Origin: a virus
DNA length: 64,000 nucleotides
IMG/VR virus record: IMGVR_UViG_3300020442_000011
Span: 48,001-112,000 of that record
Reading direction: 5' to 3' (one strand)
Part shown: piece after piece, positions 46,571-54,072 of the stretch
Layout: every line of letters starts with the position of its first letter
Numbering within the stretch: the stretch's first letter is position 1
Notes under the pieces: generated by a model
What the model saw: only the letters and a program-made list of their open reading frames with translations
What the model was told of the DNA's origin: nothing
Databases searched by the model: none
Position numbers and translations under genes: made by a program

Positions 46571-47029
46571 ATGTTGACTACACTACTATTTATTGTCCTC
46601 ATCGCAGCCGCTGTCGTGGGTATCAATTTCATGTTTGAGAAACTCAAACAAAAAGCAGCTGAGGCGAAGCAACGTTACGGGGATATCAATCAAGCCATGC
46701 ACGTGCGGCCCGTGGTAACACCCAAACCTAAAGCTGAAGAGATAGATGTAAAAATCAACGCTTTGTTTAAGTACACCATGAACGAAGCGTGGGTGGAGAA
46801 AGGAACTGTGTTTTATGTCAACAACCCTATCATCACAAAGATGTTAGAGGACATTGATAAGATCGAACCACTTGAATATAACCTACCTCAAAAAGGGGTA
46901 GGTGTTTATGCTGTCATTCCCGAAGATGATCGTATTAGTGATGAGGTATATCAGAAGCTCGAATCGGCAGGTTTCGAGCGATACGTCATTATTTCAGGTC
47001 GTGCGATTGGTTATAGGCAAAAAAGCTAA
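46571..47029 (+). CDS. Membrane-anchored early protein, 152 aa
   Basis: N-terminal membrane segment (LTTLLFIVLIAAAVVGINFM, residues 2-21) followed by a basic/charged helix and a cytosolic or periplasmic soluble domain of about 100 residues. GGAAAAC upstream. Shares the early transcription unit with 46158. Function unknown. Confidence 0.8.
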   Translation: MLTTLLFIVLIAAAVVGINFMFEKLKQKAAEAKQRYGDINQAMHVRPVVTPKPKAEEIDVKINALFKYTMNEAWVEKGTVFYVNNPIITKMLEDIDKIEPLEYNLPQKGVGVYAVIPEDDRISDEVYQKLESAGFERYVIISGRAIGYRQKS

Positions 47030-47049
47030 AAGCCAATAAATTTGACATC

Positions 47050-47057
47050 TATATAAC
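47050..47057 (+). promoter_or_regulatory. Early promoter variant (TATATAAC) with leader hairpin
   Basis: TTTGACATCTATATAACAG resembles the 48722 site over almost its whole length. The predicted leader begins with ACAGTGGCG (47056-47064) pairing with CGTCACTGT (47091-47099), enclosing ACCAG / CTGGT. It drives the tandem paralogues from 47126. Confidence 0.7.
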
Positions 47058-47125
47058 AGTGGCGAATAAACCAGGATAATGAATTCTGGTCGTCACTGTA
47101 TCAACTCTAAAAAGGAAGAACTACC

Positions 47126-47599
47126 ATGAAAACTATCAACTTCACCAACACCACCAAAGCCGCCACCCTTTACGGTATTATGTTTAACGAATTACGGCAA
47201 TCGGGTCATGAGAGTGGCTTCCTCTCAATCACTGAACCGTACATGGTAAAACACGGAGATCTCGAATACACTGTCAGCCCTATATCAACTAAAGACACCA
47301 CTGATATGGACGGTGTAGAACTAATGTACGTCCATGTCCAGGTCCACCGTATTAATGAGTCTGTCAGCGGTGATAAGATGGTCGTTAACAGTGAGACGTC
47401 GATATGTCATGACATGATGGCGGCCATCTGCATGTTGTCGGGTGTTAACGTTGTTATGGTTAACAACGAGGCACTATGGCAGTGTACGTATAGCACCAAA
47501 TCCATGGTGCGTACCCTGGCTAAGTATATCGGTTATGTCGCCGCTGCCGCTTTGGTGGCAGGTCTCATCTACTACGGATACACGAAAATCCGGGGGTAG
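47126..47599 (+). CDS. Tail-anchored early membrane protein, 157 aa (paralogue 1)
   Basis: Soluble domain followed by a C-terminal membrane segment (YVAAAALVAGLIYYGYT, about residues 136-152) and a short basic end, a tail-anchor topology. AAAGGAAG upstream. Shares EPYM...YTVSP, DMMAAICMLSG and VNNEALW with the next protein (EPYH...YTIIP, DVLAALTLLTG, VNGELW), so the two are tandem paralogues. Function unknown. Confidence 0.8.
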   Translation: MKTINFTNTTKAATLYGIMFNELRQSGHESGFLSITEPYMVKHGDLEYTVSPISTKDTTDMDGVELMYVHVQVHRINESVSGDKMVVNSETSICHDMMAAICMLSGVNVVMVNNEALWQCTYSTKSMVRTLAKYIGYVAAAALVAGLIYYGYTKIRG

Positions 47600-47602
47600 C
47601 TA

Positions 47603-48034
47603 ATGCGTTATTTTAAGTTTACCCATGATGCTCATGAGCTTAACAGTAGCATCCTATTTTCGTTGATGATCCAGGGTCAGCCAAATGGCCTTAACGATCT
47701 CAATGAACCATATCACCTCCAGCTGAACAATACGGTGTACACCATCATCCCGATGGATAATCCGATGTCTAAACGACATTCCTTCACGCAGTTCGGTCCC
47801 TATGTTGATGCCCACTATCATGATGGTAGTTTGATCGATCAAGAGGACATCAATAACGATGTCCTGGCCGCATTAACATTGCTGACAGGGAGGTGCAACT
47901 GGGTGGTGAATGGTGAGTTATGGAAACTACGCAGTCGCCGAGATGAATTCTTCAATGTGATGAGCGAAGTGAATACCGTGTTGACTTTCATTTCAGCTGT
48001 ACTTCTCATTACGTATCTCAAAACACGTAAATAA
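47603..48034 (+). CDS. Tail-anchored early membrane protein, 143 aa (paralogue 2)
   Basis: Starts 3 bases after paralogue 1. Same design: soluble domain, then C-terminal membrane segment (VLTFISAVLLITYL) and a short basic tail KTRK. Sequence identity with paralogue 1 is limited to several blocks, so the duplication is old or the pair diverged fast. It ends at a hairpin. Confidence 0.8.
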   Translation: MRYFKFTHDAHELNSSILFSLMIQGQPNGLNDLNEPYHLQLNNTVYTIIPMDNPMSKRHSFTQFGPYVDAHYHDGSLIDQEDINNDVLAALTLLTGRCNWVVNGELWKLRSRRDEFFNVMSEVNTVLTFISAVLLITYLKTRK

Positions 48035-48038
48035 AAAA

Positions 48039-48059
48039 GAGGGCGGAAAACCCGCCCTC
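48039..48059 (+). terminator. Hairpin between early genes
   Basis: GAGGGCGG / CCGCCCTC around AAAAC, flanked by A-rich DNA on both sides. A T-tract is absent on the forward strand, so it may be an mRNA stabiliser or a partial terminator. Confidence 0.55.
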
Positions 48060-48077
48060 AAATAAAAAGGAATAAAT

Positions 48078-48707
48078 ATGACACTTATTGTTGTGGACCC
48101 GTATTCGGTATCAGCCGATGTTTGGGCGGAAGTGGAGCGGGACGGTGAGATCGTAGGTAGCATGAAAGGTTTTCGTAAAATCTTTCATGCTTGCATCATC
48201 AACGACACTACGCGTGTCAAATTCAGTCCTAAGAACTGCATTGCCTTCACAGGGGATGCGGAAGCGTTCTATGAGTGGATGCAAGAAATAACTACGCCAA
48301 GTCCTACCATATTCCTTAGTGACGTGCTCAAGGAAGCCGTGAAAGCACGGGGTGGATTTAAAGTCATTGTCCCTTGTGATGAAGGGGCTGTGGTCATCAC
48401 TTGTCGTGGGACCCAAGTCGTCGTCAGTAATATCCCTTTTACTGAACGTCGACCCGTATTGGTGTTTGGCGGTACATGGCGAACGCCTAACAACAGCACG
48501 AGCATATCGTGGTTTGAACCTTTCCTCCAGGCACATGAAGCAGGCATGTTGAACTCAACCGATGTTGAACGATTCCATTTCGATGAAGGTCGAATTGTCA
48601 AGGATAGGATTCTCGTTGGTAAAGAGTCCGAACGTTTCATGAAACGCCGCCGTCGTCCTTGGGGTTCTGCTGGTTTCATCGGCAGGCGACTCAAAAAGCT
48701 GAAATAA
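48078..48707 (+). CDS. Proteasome/HslV-like (Ntn hydrolase) protein, 209 aa (candidate)
   Basis: The N-terminus M-T-L-I-V-V places a threonine at position 2, which would become residue 1 after Met removal, as in HslV. The order of segments follows HslV: a first beta pair (TLIVVDP), then GFRKIF where HslV has a KVRR motif, IAFTGDAEAFYEWM where HslV has AGFAGGTADAFTLF, and GAVVITCRGTQVVVSN where HslV has a similar strand pair. The C-terminus is strongly basic (KRRRRPWG...RRLKKLK). AAAAAGGAA lies upstream. Catalytic lysine not identified with certainty. Domain call is by eye. Confidence 0.45.
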   Translation: MTLIVVDPYSVSADVWAEVERDGEIVGSMKGFRKIFHACIINDTTRVKFSPKNCIAFTGDAEAFYEWMQEITTPSPTIFLSDVLKEAVKARGGFKVIVPCDEGAVVITCRGTQVVVSNIPFTERRPVLVFGGTWRTPNNSTSISWFEPFLQAHEAGMLNSTDVERFHFDEGRIVKDRILVGKESERFMKRRRRPWGSAGFIGRRLKKLK

Positions 48708-48721
48708 AAAAGTTTGACGTC

Positions 48722-48729
48722 TATATTAC
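48722..48729 (+). promoter_or_regulatory. Early promoter (TATATTAC)
   Basis: TTTGACGTCTATATTACAG contains an exact phiKZ-type early core and matches the 47050 site upstream as well. A small leader stem, TGCATT (48735-48740) with AATGTA (48754-48759), follows. It drives 48789. Confidence 0.78.
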
Positions 48730-48788
48730 AGACGTGCATTAACCCACCAAAGCAATGTAATACTCAACTTTAAAAAGGAAGATTTATC

Positions 48789-49016
48789 ATGACTAAAGCA
48801 AACAACACTACAGCTAACGTAATGGACCTGAACGCCGCTATCAAGGTAGAAAACGCTAAGGGTTTCTTTACCCGCCACAAACGCAAAATCAAGTATACCG
48901 CTATCGGAGTCGGTGTTGTGGCCGCCGCTGGCGTAGGTTACTATTACCTCAAAAAGCACAACCTGGATAAAGCAGCAGCGGTAGCCGCTGCGGATGTTGC
49001 GCAAACTACTACCTAA
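48789..49016 (+). CDS. Small early membrane protein, 75 aa
   Basis: Soluble basic N-terminal part (KGFFTRHKRKIKY) then a membrane segment (TAIGVGVVAAAGVGYYYL, about residues 37-54) and an Ala-rich tail. AAAGGAAG upstream. Immediate-early gene directly after a TATATTAC promoter. Function unknown; short membrane proteins of this kind often act on the host envelope. Confidence 0.8.
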   Translation: MTKANNTTANVMDLNAAIKVENAKGFFTRHKRKIKYTAIGVGVVAAAGVGYYYLKKHNLDKAAAVAAADVAQTTT

Positions 49017-49074
49017 CACAATCGTGTGTTAAAGTAGACGAAATTCATTTTATCGACATGAGACGTCGATCTTT

Positions 49075-49101
49075 GAGAGTCCTTCGGGGCTCTCTTTTTT
49101 T
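49075..49101 (+). terminator. Rho-independent terminator
   Basis: GAGAGTCC / GGGCTCTC around the stable loop TTCG, followed by seven T. It ends the short 48789 unit. Confidence 0.92.
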
Positions 49102-49135
49102 GTCTAAAACTCTCTTGTAGTAAGGCGGAAACTCA

Positions 49136-49420
49136 ATGGTAATTGTTGATGAACTCATTGATGAGATAAAATCTCAACCGTTTAGAATCAATCAAGGTGG
49201 TTTTGCTATTCCGGTGAGTAACCGAGCCGAACGGTTATTGGGTATGTTAAGAGATGAGTTATCTCGCTTCACATATCCTGATGGGCGCTTGTCTCAAGAA
49301 CGACTACAGCATTTAAAACAAGCAGGCTATACCCACCAACTCTACAAAGATGAAGAATTTTGTGTTATCGGACACATCATCGACTTACCTATCGGTAAAG
49401 TCGCTTTCTATGCGGGGTAA
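49136..49420 (+). CDS. Hypothetical protein, 94 aa
   Basis: AAGGCGG upstream. Soluble, charged; begins MVIVDELIDEI. It starts the macrodomain unit, with 5 bases to the next gene. No motif recognised; no TATATTAC promoter lies directly upstream, so it may use another promoter in 49021-49135. Confidence 0.8.
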   Translation: MVIVDELIDEIKSQPFRINQGGFAIPVSNRAERLLGMLRDELSRFTYPDGRLSQERLQHLKQAGYTHQLYKDEEFCVIGHIIDLPIGKVAFYAG

Positions 49421-49425
49421 TTACA

Positions 49426-49878
49426 ATGTTGTTTATTGAAAAAGGCAACATGTTTGACAAAGCACATGAGTGTTTTGTTTGTCCAGTAAATACCGTAGGT
49501 ACCATGGGCAACGGTCTCGCAAAATACTTTGCCATGCGTTACCCGGATGTGGAGGAAGCCTATAAGAAACTCTGTAATCAACGTATCCTGAAAGTGGGTC
49601 ATCCTAAATTGGTTGTCTCAAACACAGGGCAGAAAATTATCCTTTTTCCAACAAAGCAGGACTGGCGTAATCCGTCAGAGCTGAGCTTTATTGAAGAAGG
49701 ACTTAAGACATTCATCGACGAAAGTTCATTTGGGGAATTTCGTACGGTAGACGAAATAGCGCTTCCTGCGCTAGGTTGTGGTAAAGGGCAGTTGGTATTC
49801 GAAGAAGGTGTCGAAGAACTCTTCATTCAATACCTCGACCCATGGTTTGGTCACGCCACTGTCTATTTAGATAACTAA
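49426..49878 (+). CDS. Macrodomain protein, DarG/ADP-ribose type, 150 aa
   Basis: Contains the macrodomain signature: CPVNTVGTMGNGLAKYFAMRYP at about 18-39 (substrate-loop Asn and GxxGNGLA) and ALPALGCGKGQLVFE near 110-124 (the second ligand-binding loop). This spacing resembles the DarG group, which removes ADP-ribose from DNA bases and counters DarT toxins. In a phage accessory block such a protein could defeat a host DarTG defence or regulate NAD-derived signals. It lies between 49136 and the large 49899 gene. Confidence 0.85.
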   Translation: MLFIEKGNMFDKAHECFVCPVNTVGTMGNGLAKYFAMRYPDVEEAYKKLCNQRILKVGHPKLVVSNTGQKIILFPTKQDWRNPSELSFIEEGLKTFIDESSFGEFRTVDEIALPALGCGKGQLVFEEGVEELFIQYLDPWFGHATVYLDN

Positions 49879-49898
49879 TACTAAAAGGAAAAACGATC

Positions 49899-52127
49899 AT
49901 GTCAAAAGCAATCGACGAACTAAAAGATTACGTTTCCAGCCTGGGATTTGTGAAAGAAAAGCACGGCGAACGCCGTGTGTCCGTCATGGTGGATAGCAAT
50001 AAAAACATCTCTGCACGTCTCAAAGAGTTGTATTATAAGTGTATGGTTGAGCGGACATTGAGAGAACCTGAAACTGGAATCGCATTGATTCCCCATGGCA
50101 TCGAAACACCCAGTCATGTGGTGAATATTTGGCATTATACCGCTTTACCTAATCGACGTTTAAACACGATGTTTACAGGCAGTCAAATGCAATGTCTAGG
50201 GATTGATCGTGCCAAAACAATCGAAGCTGAATTACACCGCTACACAAAAGACCGTACTGATTTTAATATGATCGAGGTATTGGGACTTTACTGTCTTAAC
50301 AACCTCGACCGTGTTGAAAAAACAGTTATTGAAGATGGAGGGATTTACAAAGGTCTTGAGCGGCGGAATATTGGCGATCTCAAACGACGTTTTAATGAAA
50401 CGATCACGATGTGTCTCGATAGCGAAAAACTGAGAGAGAAAATCGTTTCTCAGGGATGTACCTTGAGCAGACTTGGTACTATCGATATCACTGATTGTTT
50501 AATCATGGATACCTTAACTCGTTCCGGGTTCGATGCAATTAAACTCCGTGTTGAGCTGTCCTTCGGTGATGGTTGTTTCCAACTAACGTCACCGGGTGCT
50601 ATTGCTTATATTGACTCCAGCATCATTGTCAAAGAAACTATCTATAAGTTAGTTGCACCCACCATCCAAGATAAAAAGAAAACAGATAAGCCTGTTTCAA
50701 AAGTAACAGTACGGACCAAGAAACAATATCCAGTCATGGAGTTGTTTAACTTACTGTCAACAGGTGCGTCTTACACGGAGTTGTTAAAAGGTCGTTACAT
50801 CAATGGACTCACTGGTGTCCCTATGATGTTCAGTGTTTCAGATAAAATCAAACAGCTCATCAACAAAGACGCTAAGAAAACCATTATTTTCGACGATGAA
50901 GTGATGAGCCACATCGTCTTGATCTTCACTGGATTAGTTGGAACAAGGCATAACTACCCAGTGACAGTAACCATGACGAAATTTGAAGGGGTTGATTTAA
51001 TCAAGATCGCACCTGACGATCATACATTAGAAACACTTTACTTCCCTGTTTCAGAACAGCCCGTTACTAGCTTCGACAAAGAAGGTGCGGTGCGTGAGTT
51101 CTTATCAGGAAATCGTTCGGTACCGACACTCTTCTCAATTTATGTGTTTTTACTGTTTCCGTATGACCATGACATCAATGGGAAATTGCTGAAAATACCT
51201 GAGTTCGAGAAAATTGTTAAAGAGTCGAATATTAGTGGAGTCCAAAAGTCCGTTCACCCAATAACAGATCTCATTGAACAAGCACGTCTTAACATTAACA
51301 CCAATCGCTTCTTTCGTGAGTTTGTACTGGAACACCGTATTACGATTTATGACCGTGATGGGGGTGGTTACATTATCCAAAAAGGCAATGAGCAGGTTGT
51401 GATTAAACACACATATAAGGAGTCTGATATACAACCCACGAACTCTGAAGAAACCCATGTAGCACAGGAGAAAGACAGAACTAGTAAAGAAACAGATAGG
51501 GACACAACCGTTTCTTCGTTCATGAAGTGGCGAAGTAATCTAGAAGAGAATAATCGTCGACAAAAAATAGCTGAGGAGTTGAAAGCTGAGAAAGAACGCC
51601 CCATGGTGCAAAATTCCCAGTGGTGTTCACTACCGATGCAACTTCTCGAAGAAAAACAAGCCAGGGGATCTTCTTTTGGTGGTGGGCCATGCGATTTCTC
51701 AGTGAGCGTGGAACACAGCGAAACTTTCAGGAAACTAAAACCCTTGGTTTGTGACCGGGATTTTAAAGGAGATGAAATTAACCAGTTACCAGAAACTACC
51801 GTTGAGAAAATTGTGGAAACTAACACCCAAAAAGCAGACTTGCAAAAGCGGGCAAAAGCTATCGCTGGTTTGTTCGTTCGCCATCACGAGCATGGTTTTG
51901 AGGGTTTTGGCATTCTTCGCCATATCCTTAAAGACATATCGGCTAAGCCAGGTTTTGAGTTTGCCCTACAGGATGTTGGTATCCACATCGAATGTACAGA
52001 CGACATTCCACCCCAAGTATTCGCTTACTGTTTTGTGAATGAAGAAGGGGGAGAAGAAGATGTTGCTGTCAAGATTGATTTCGATCTACAAAAAGACATA
52101 GTTGATCTCTATGTCGATGAGGAGTAA
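49899..52127 (+). CDS. Large unknown protein, 742 aa
   Basis: AAAAGGAAAA precedes ATG. Residues 1-270 are mixed; 270-510 form a second domain. Residues about 515-600 are Lys/Glu/Thr/Ser-rich and probably disordered or coiled. The last 130 residues form another domain rich in acidic residues (ending VDLYVDEE). No motif recognised. Lies 20 bases downstream of the macrodomain gene and 2 bases before a small membrane-protein gene, so the three are co-transcribed. Confidence 0.85.
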   Translation: MSKAIDELKDYVSSLGFVKEKHGERRVSVMVDSNKNISARLKELYYKCMVERTLREPETGIALIPHGIETPSHVVNIWHYTALPNRRLNTMFTGSQMQCLGIDRAKTIEAELHRYTKDRTDFNMIEVLGLYCLNNLDRVEKTVIEDGGIYKGLERRNIGDLKRRFNETITMCLDSEKLREKIVSQGCTLSRLGTIDITDCLIMDTLTRSGFDAIKLRVELSFGDGCFQLTSPGAIAYIDSSIIVKETIYKLVAPTIQDKKKTDKPVSKVTVRTKKQYPVMELFNLLSTGASYTELLKGRYINGLTGVPMMFSVSDKIKQLINKDAKKTIIFDDEVMSHIVLIFTGLVGTRHNYPVTVTMTKFEGVDLIKIAPDDHTLETLYFPVSEQPVTSFDKEGAVREFLSGNRSVPTLFSIYVFLLFPYDHDINGKLLKIPEFEKIVKESNISGVQKSVHPITDLIEQARLNINTNRFFREFVLEHRITIYDRDGGGYIIQKGNEQVVIKHTYKESDIQPTNSEETHVAQEKDRTSKETDRDTTVSSFMKWRSNLEENNRRQKIAEELKAEKERPMVQNSQWCSLPMQLLEEKQARGSSFGGGPCDFSVSVEHSETFRKLKPLVCDRDFKGDEINQLPETTVEKIVETNTQKADLQKRAKAIAGLFVRHHEHGFEGFGILRHILKDISAKPGFEFALQDVGIHIECTDDIPPQVFAYCFVNEEGGEEDVAVKIDFDLQKDIVDLYVDEE

Positions 52128-52129
52128 TT

Positions 52130-52432
52130 ATGCTTGTTGTAAAACGGACGTCTCGTATCGGACAATCTTCCCTTGAACGCAAGGCGTATAACCGCGAACT
52201 CTCGTTAGGGGTGGTGGTTCTTGCAGTGGCTGTGGTTGTATCGGCACTGGCTACCAAAGAACCCAGTATCGAGGACATTACGACCTCGTTCTTGAAGACT
52301 GTACCTGAAGAGCAACGTGGCGCGTACTTGCGTGCTATGAACCGCATTAGTATCAATGACCCGAGTATTGTAACCCAACCTGGGCGTTGGAGTTCTGAAC
52401 TCCAACGTTTAGCAAAGCGTTATGCATTATGA
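52130..52432 (+). CDS. Small membrane protein, 100 aa
   Basis: Begins 2 bases after the previous stop, with GAGGAG upstream. Basic N-terminal 25 residues, a single membrane segment (LSLGVVVLAVAVVVSALA, about 25-42), then a soluble C-terminal part (ITTSFLKTVPEEQRGAYL) that would face outward. Ends the early accessory unit before a terminator. Function unknown. Confidence 0.85.
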   Translation: MLVVKRTSRIGQSSLERKAYNRELSLGVVVLAVAVVVSALATKEPSIEDITTSFLKTVPEEQRGAYLRAMNRISINDPSIVTQPGRWSSELQRLAKRYAL

Positions 52433-52496
52433 TATGTTGACTGGGATGTAGTCACTGCCATGGCATAATTTAGAGTTACAGTTCGAAGGTCAACAG

Positions 52497-52520
52497 ACCC
52501 CTCCTTCGGGAGGGGTTTTT
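52497..52520 (+). terminator. Rho-independent terminator
   Basis: ACCCCTCC / GGAGGGGT with loop TTCG followed by six T. It ends the macrodomain unit. Confidence 0.92.
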
Positions 52521-52557
52521 TACCGTCTTTACCTATAAACTTTTTGGAGTCAACAAA

Positions 52558-53373
52558 ATGGTTACAATTAATCAATCTAGTGATCTGTTCTACCCCAACA
52601 CCCTCACTGATGGTAAGTCAGTGAAAATAGAACTTTTTCACCCCGACTATAAAGACGAAACGGACGTGATGGTTTATAACGCGACCATTAATGTAAGTGA
52701 GAATTCATCTGGTCGCCTTCACCAATTCAAGGCGTTTGTCGAAATGTTAATATCGGATTCGGATGATGATGGACTGTCTAGTCTTTATTCCAGTAACAAC
52801 CACGTTATCTATTCAAAGGACATCATTACGAAAAATATAGGTAAAATCGTCAATCAACGTCTTTTTGAGTTATTCCATAAAAAGGAATCTGATGATAAAG
52901 ACAATCCACACTACACTAGCGTGACTCTTGACTTATATTCCGTTGATGTCGAATTCATTAACTTTAACCAAAGAACCACCGATGGTTTTTATCTAGATGA
53001 ACCGACAGAAGAAAGCATCAAAAGAGGGGATTACGATTTTGATGTATTTTTCAGTTTTCGTGATGGTGGAAGGGAAGCTACCTTAACACGTCTAGAAGTA
53101 AGACGTCTTCCTCATCTACCTCCGAAGAATCGAAGTATTTATCATATCCCACAACCAGCAAGCCCGGAAAACAATTTACCGGCTATTCGCGAACTGTTGT
53201 TTGATAAACTTTCCGAATATATGGGTGCTTTAAATGACCCTCGCTGTTATTTACAGATAAAGGCAAATGGGCATTTCCATATGGACGACCGTATTGGTAA
53301 CTACGGTTTTACCAATGCCAGAATCGAGTTTGACGCCAATACCAACGAAACGGTATTTTTAGTTGAACGTTAA
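52558..53373 (+). CDS. Hypothetical protein, 271 aa
   Basis: GGAG upstream. Mixed alpha/beta; contains SDSDDDGLSS-like acidic stretches and a C-terminal beta-rich region ending TVFLVER. No family recognised. Codons are less optimised than in structural genes. Single gene between two terminators. Confidence 0.85.
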   Translation: MVTINQSSDLFYPNTLTDGKSVKIELFHPDYKDETDVMVYNATINVSENSSGRLHQFKAFVEMLISDSDDDGLSSLYSSNNHVIYSKDIITKNIGKIVNQRLFELFHKKESDDKDNPHYTSVTLDLYSVDVEFINFNQRTTDGFYLDEPTEESIKRGDYDFDVFFSFRDGGREATLTRLEVRRLPHLPPKNRSIYHIPQPASPENNLPAIRELLFDKLSEYMGALNDPRCYLQIKANGHFHMDDRIGNYGFTNARIEFDANTNETVFLVER

Positions 53374-53388
53374 TTAAACACGGTATAA

Positions 53389-53415
53389 AAGACCTTCCCC
53401 ATCGGGGAAGGTCTT
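53389..53415. terminator. Bidirectional terminator
   Basis: AAGACCTTCCCC / GGGGAAGGTCTT with loop ATC and flanking A and T runs. It serves the forward gene ending 53373 and the reverse unit ending 53441. Confidence 0.88.
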
Positions 53416-53440
53416 AAGTTGTTCTCCTTTCTTTTTTTTT

Positions 53441-53791
53441 TTATCTTTCGATGTAGATAAGTTCACGACCTACAGGCGCGTACATTTCCCAACGTTTATT
53501 TTCAGTACATGTTTTCGATGGGTTGATCTCTAGGATGCATCCCTGCAAGTGCTTACCGATATAATACAGTGCCTTGACACGATCAGTGCGGGTCTCTGTG
53601 CCGTGTTCAGCACCATAGCACATTTCGAGTTCTTTAACGAAACGTTCGAATAAATCATCGACGTCTCCCCGAGCATAAATGGAATACGTACAGGTTTCCA
53701 TAACGTAATCTTGATTGAAACGTTTATGGAACGACATCATGTGTTCCAGTACGTCTTTGACCAGAGAATCGCGGCTTTCTGACAGGTTCAT
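53441..53791 (-). CDS. Hypothetical protein, 116 aa
   Basis: Third gene of the reverse helicase unit; its start overlaps the preceding stop by 4 bases. Soluble, helical, with four cysteines and a C-terminal RELIYIER. No motif recognised. Confidence 0.85.
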   Translation of the reverse strand: MNLSESRDSLVKDVLEHMMSFHKRFNQDYVMETCTYSIYARGDVDDLFERFVKELEMCYGAEHGTETRTDRVKALYYIGKHLQGCILEINPSKTCTENKRWEMYAPVGRELIYIER

Positions 53792-54072
53792 GTGTTTTCC
53801 TCCGGACGGATAGTGTCCGTGTCATAGGTTTCAATAGAAAAGGTGTCTTTAAGCCCCGTGAAGGTACCACAGGGATGTTTAAAGATCATCTTAGGGTTTT
53901 CCCCAGGCACAAGCCCCGGAGCCGCATGTTTAAACGATTGGGCGATCTCCCAATTAGCCAACACACGGCGCTCACAGTATGGGTCACCTACATTGTGAAG
54001 TTGGTTAGGAAATGGTAATTTTTTAGGTTGGCACATGCATGGAATTACTTTGTCCATAGCTTCTTCATTCAT
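53788..54072 (-). CDS. Cys-containing hypothetical protein, 94 aa
   Basis: Start at ATG 54072 overlaps the helicase stop as TAATG; the frame runs further upstream but inside the helicase gene. Cysteines in CMCQPKK, YCERR and HPCG could bind a metal. No family recognised. Coupling to the replicative helicase suggests a replication accessory role. Confidence 0.75.
   Translation of the reverse strand: MNEEAMDKVIPCMCQPKKLPFPNQLHNVGDPYCERRVLANWEIAQSFKHAAPGLVPGENPKMIFKHPCGTFTGLKDTFSIETYDTDTIRPEENT

Noticed and set aside
52433-52496. GTTCGA near 52480 as a possible tRNA T-arm
   Set aside because: No acceptor, D-arm or anticodon stems could be formed around it. No tRNA was found in the window.
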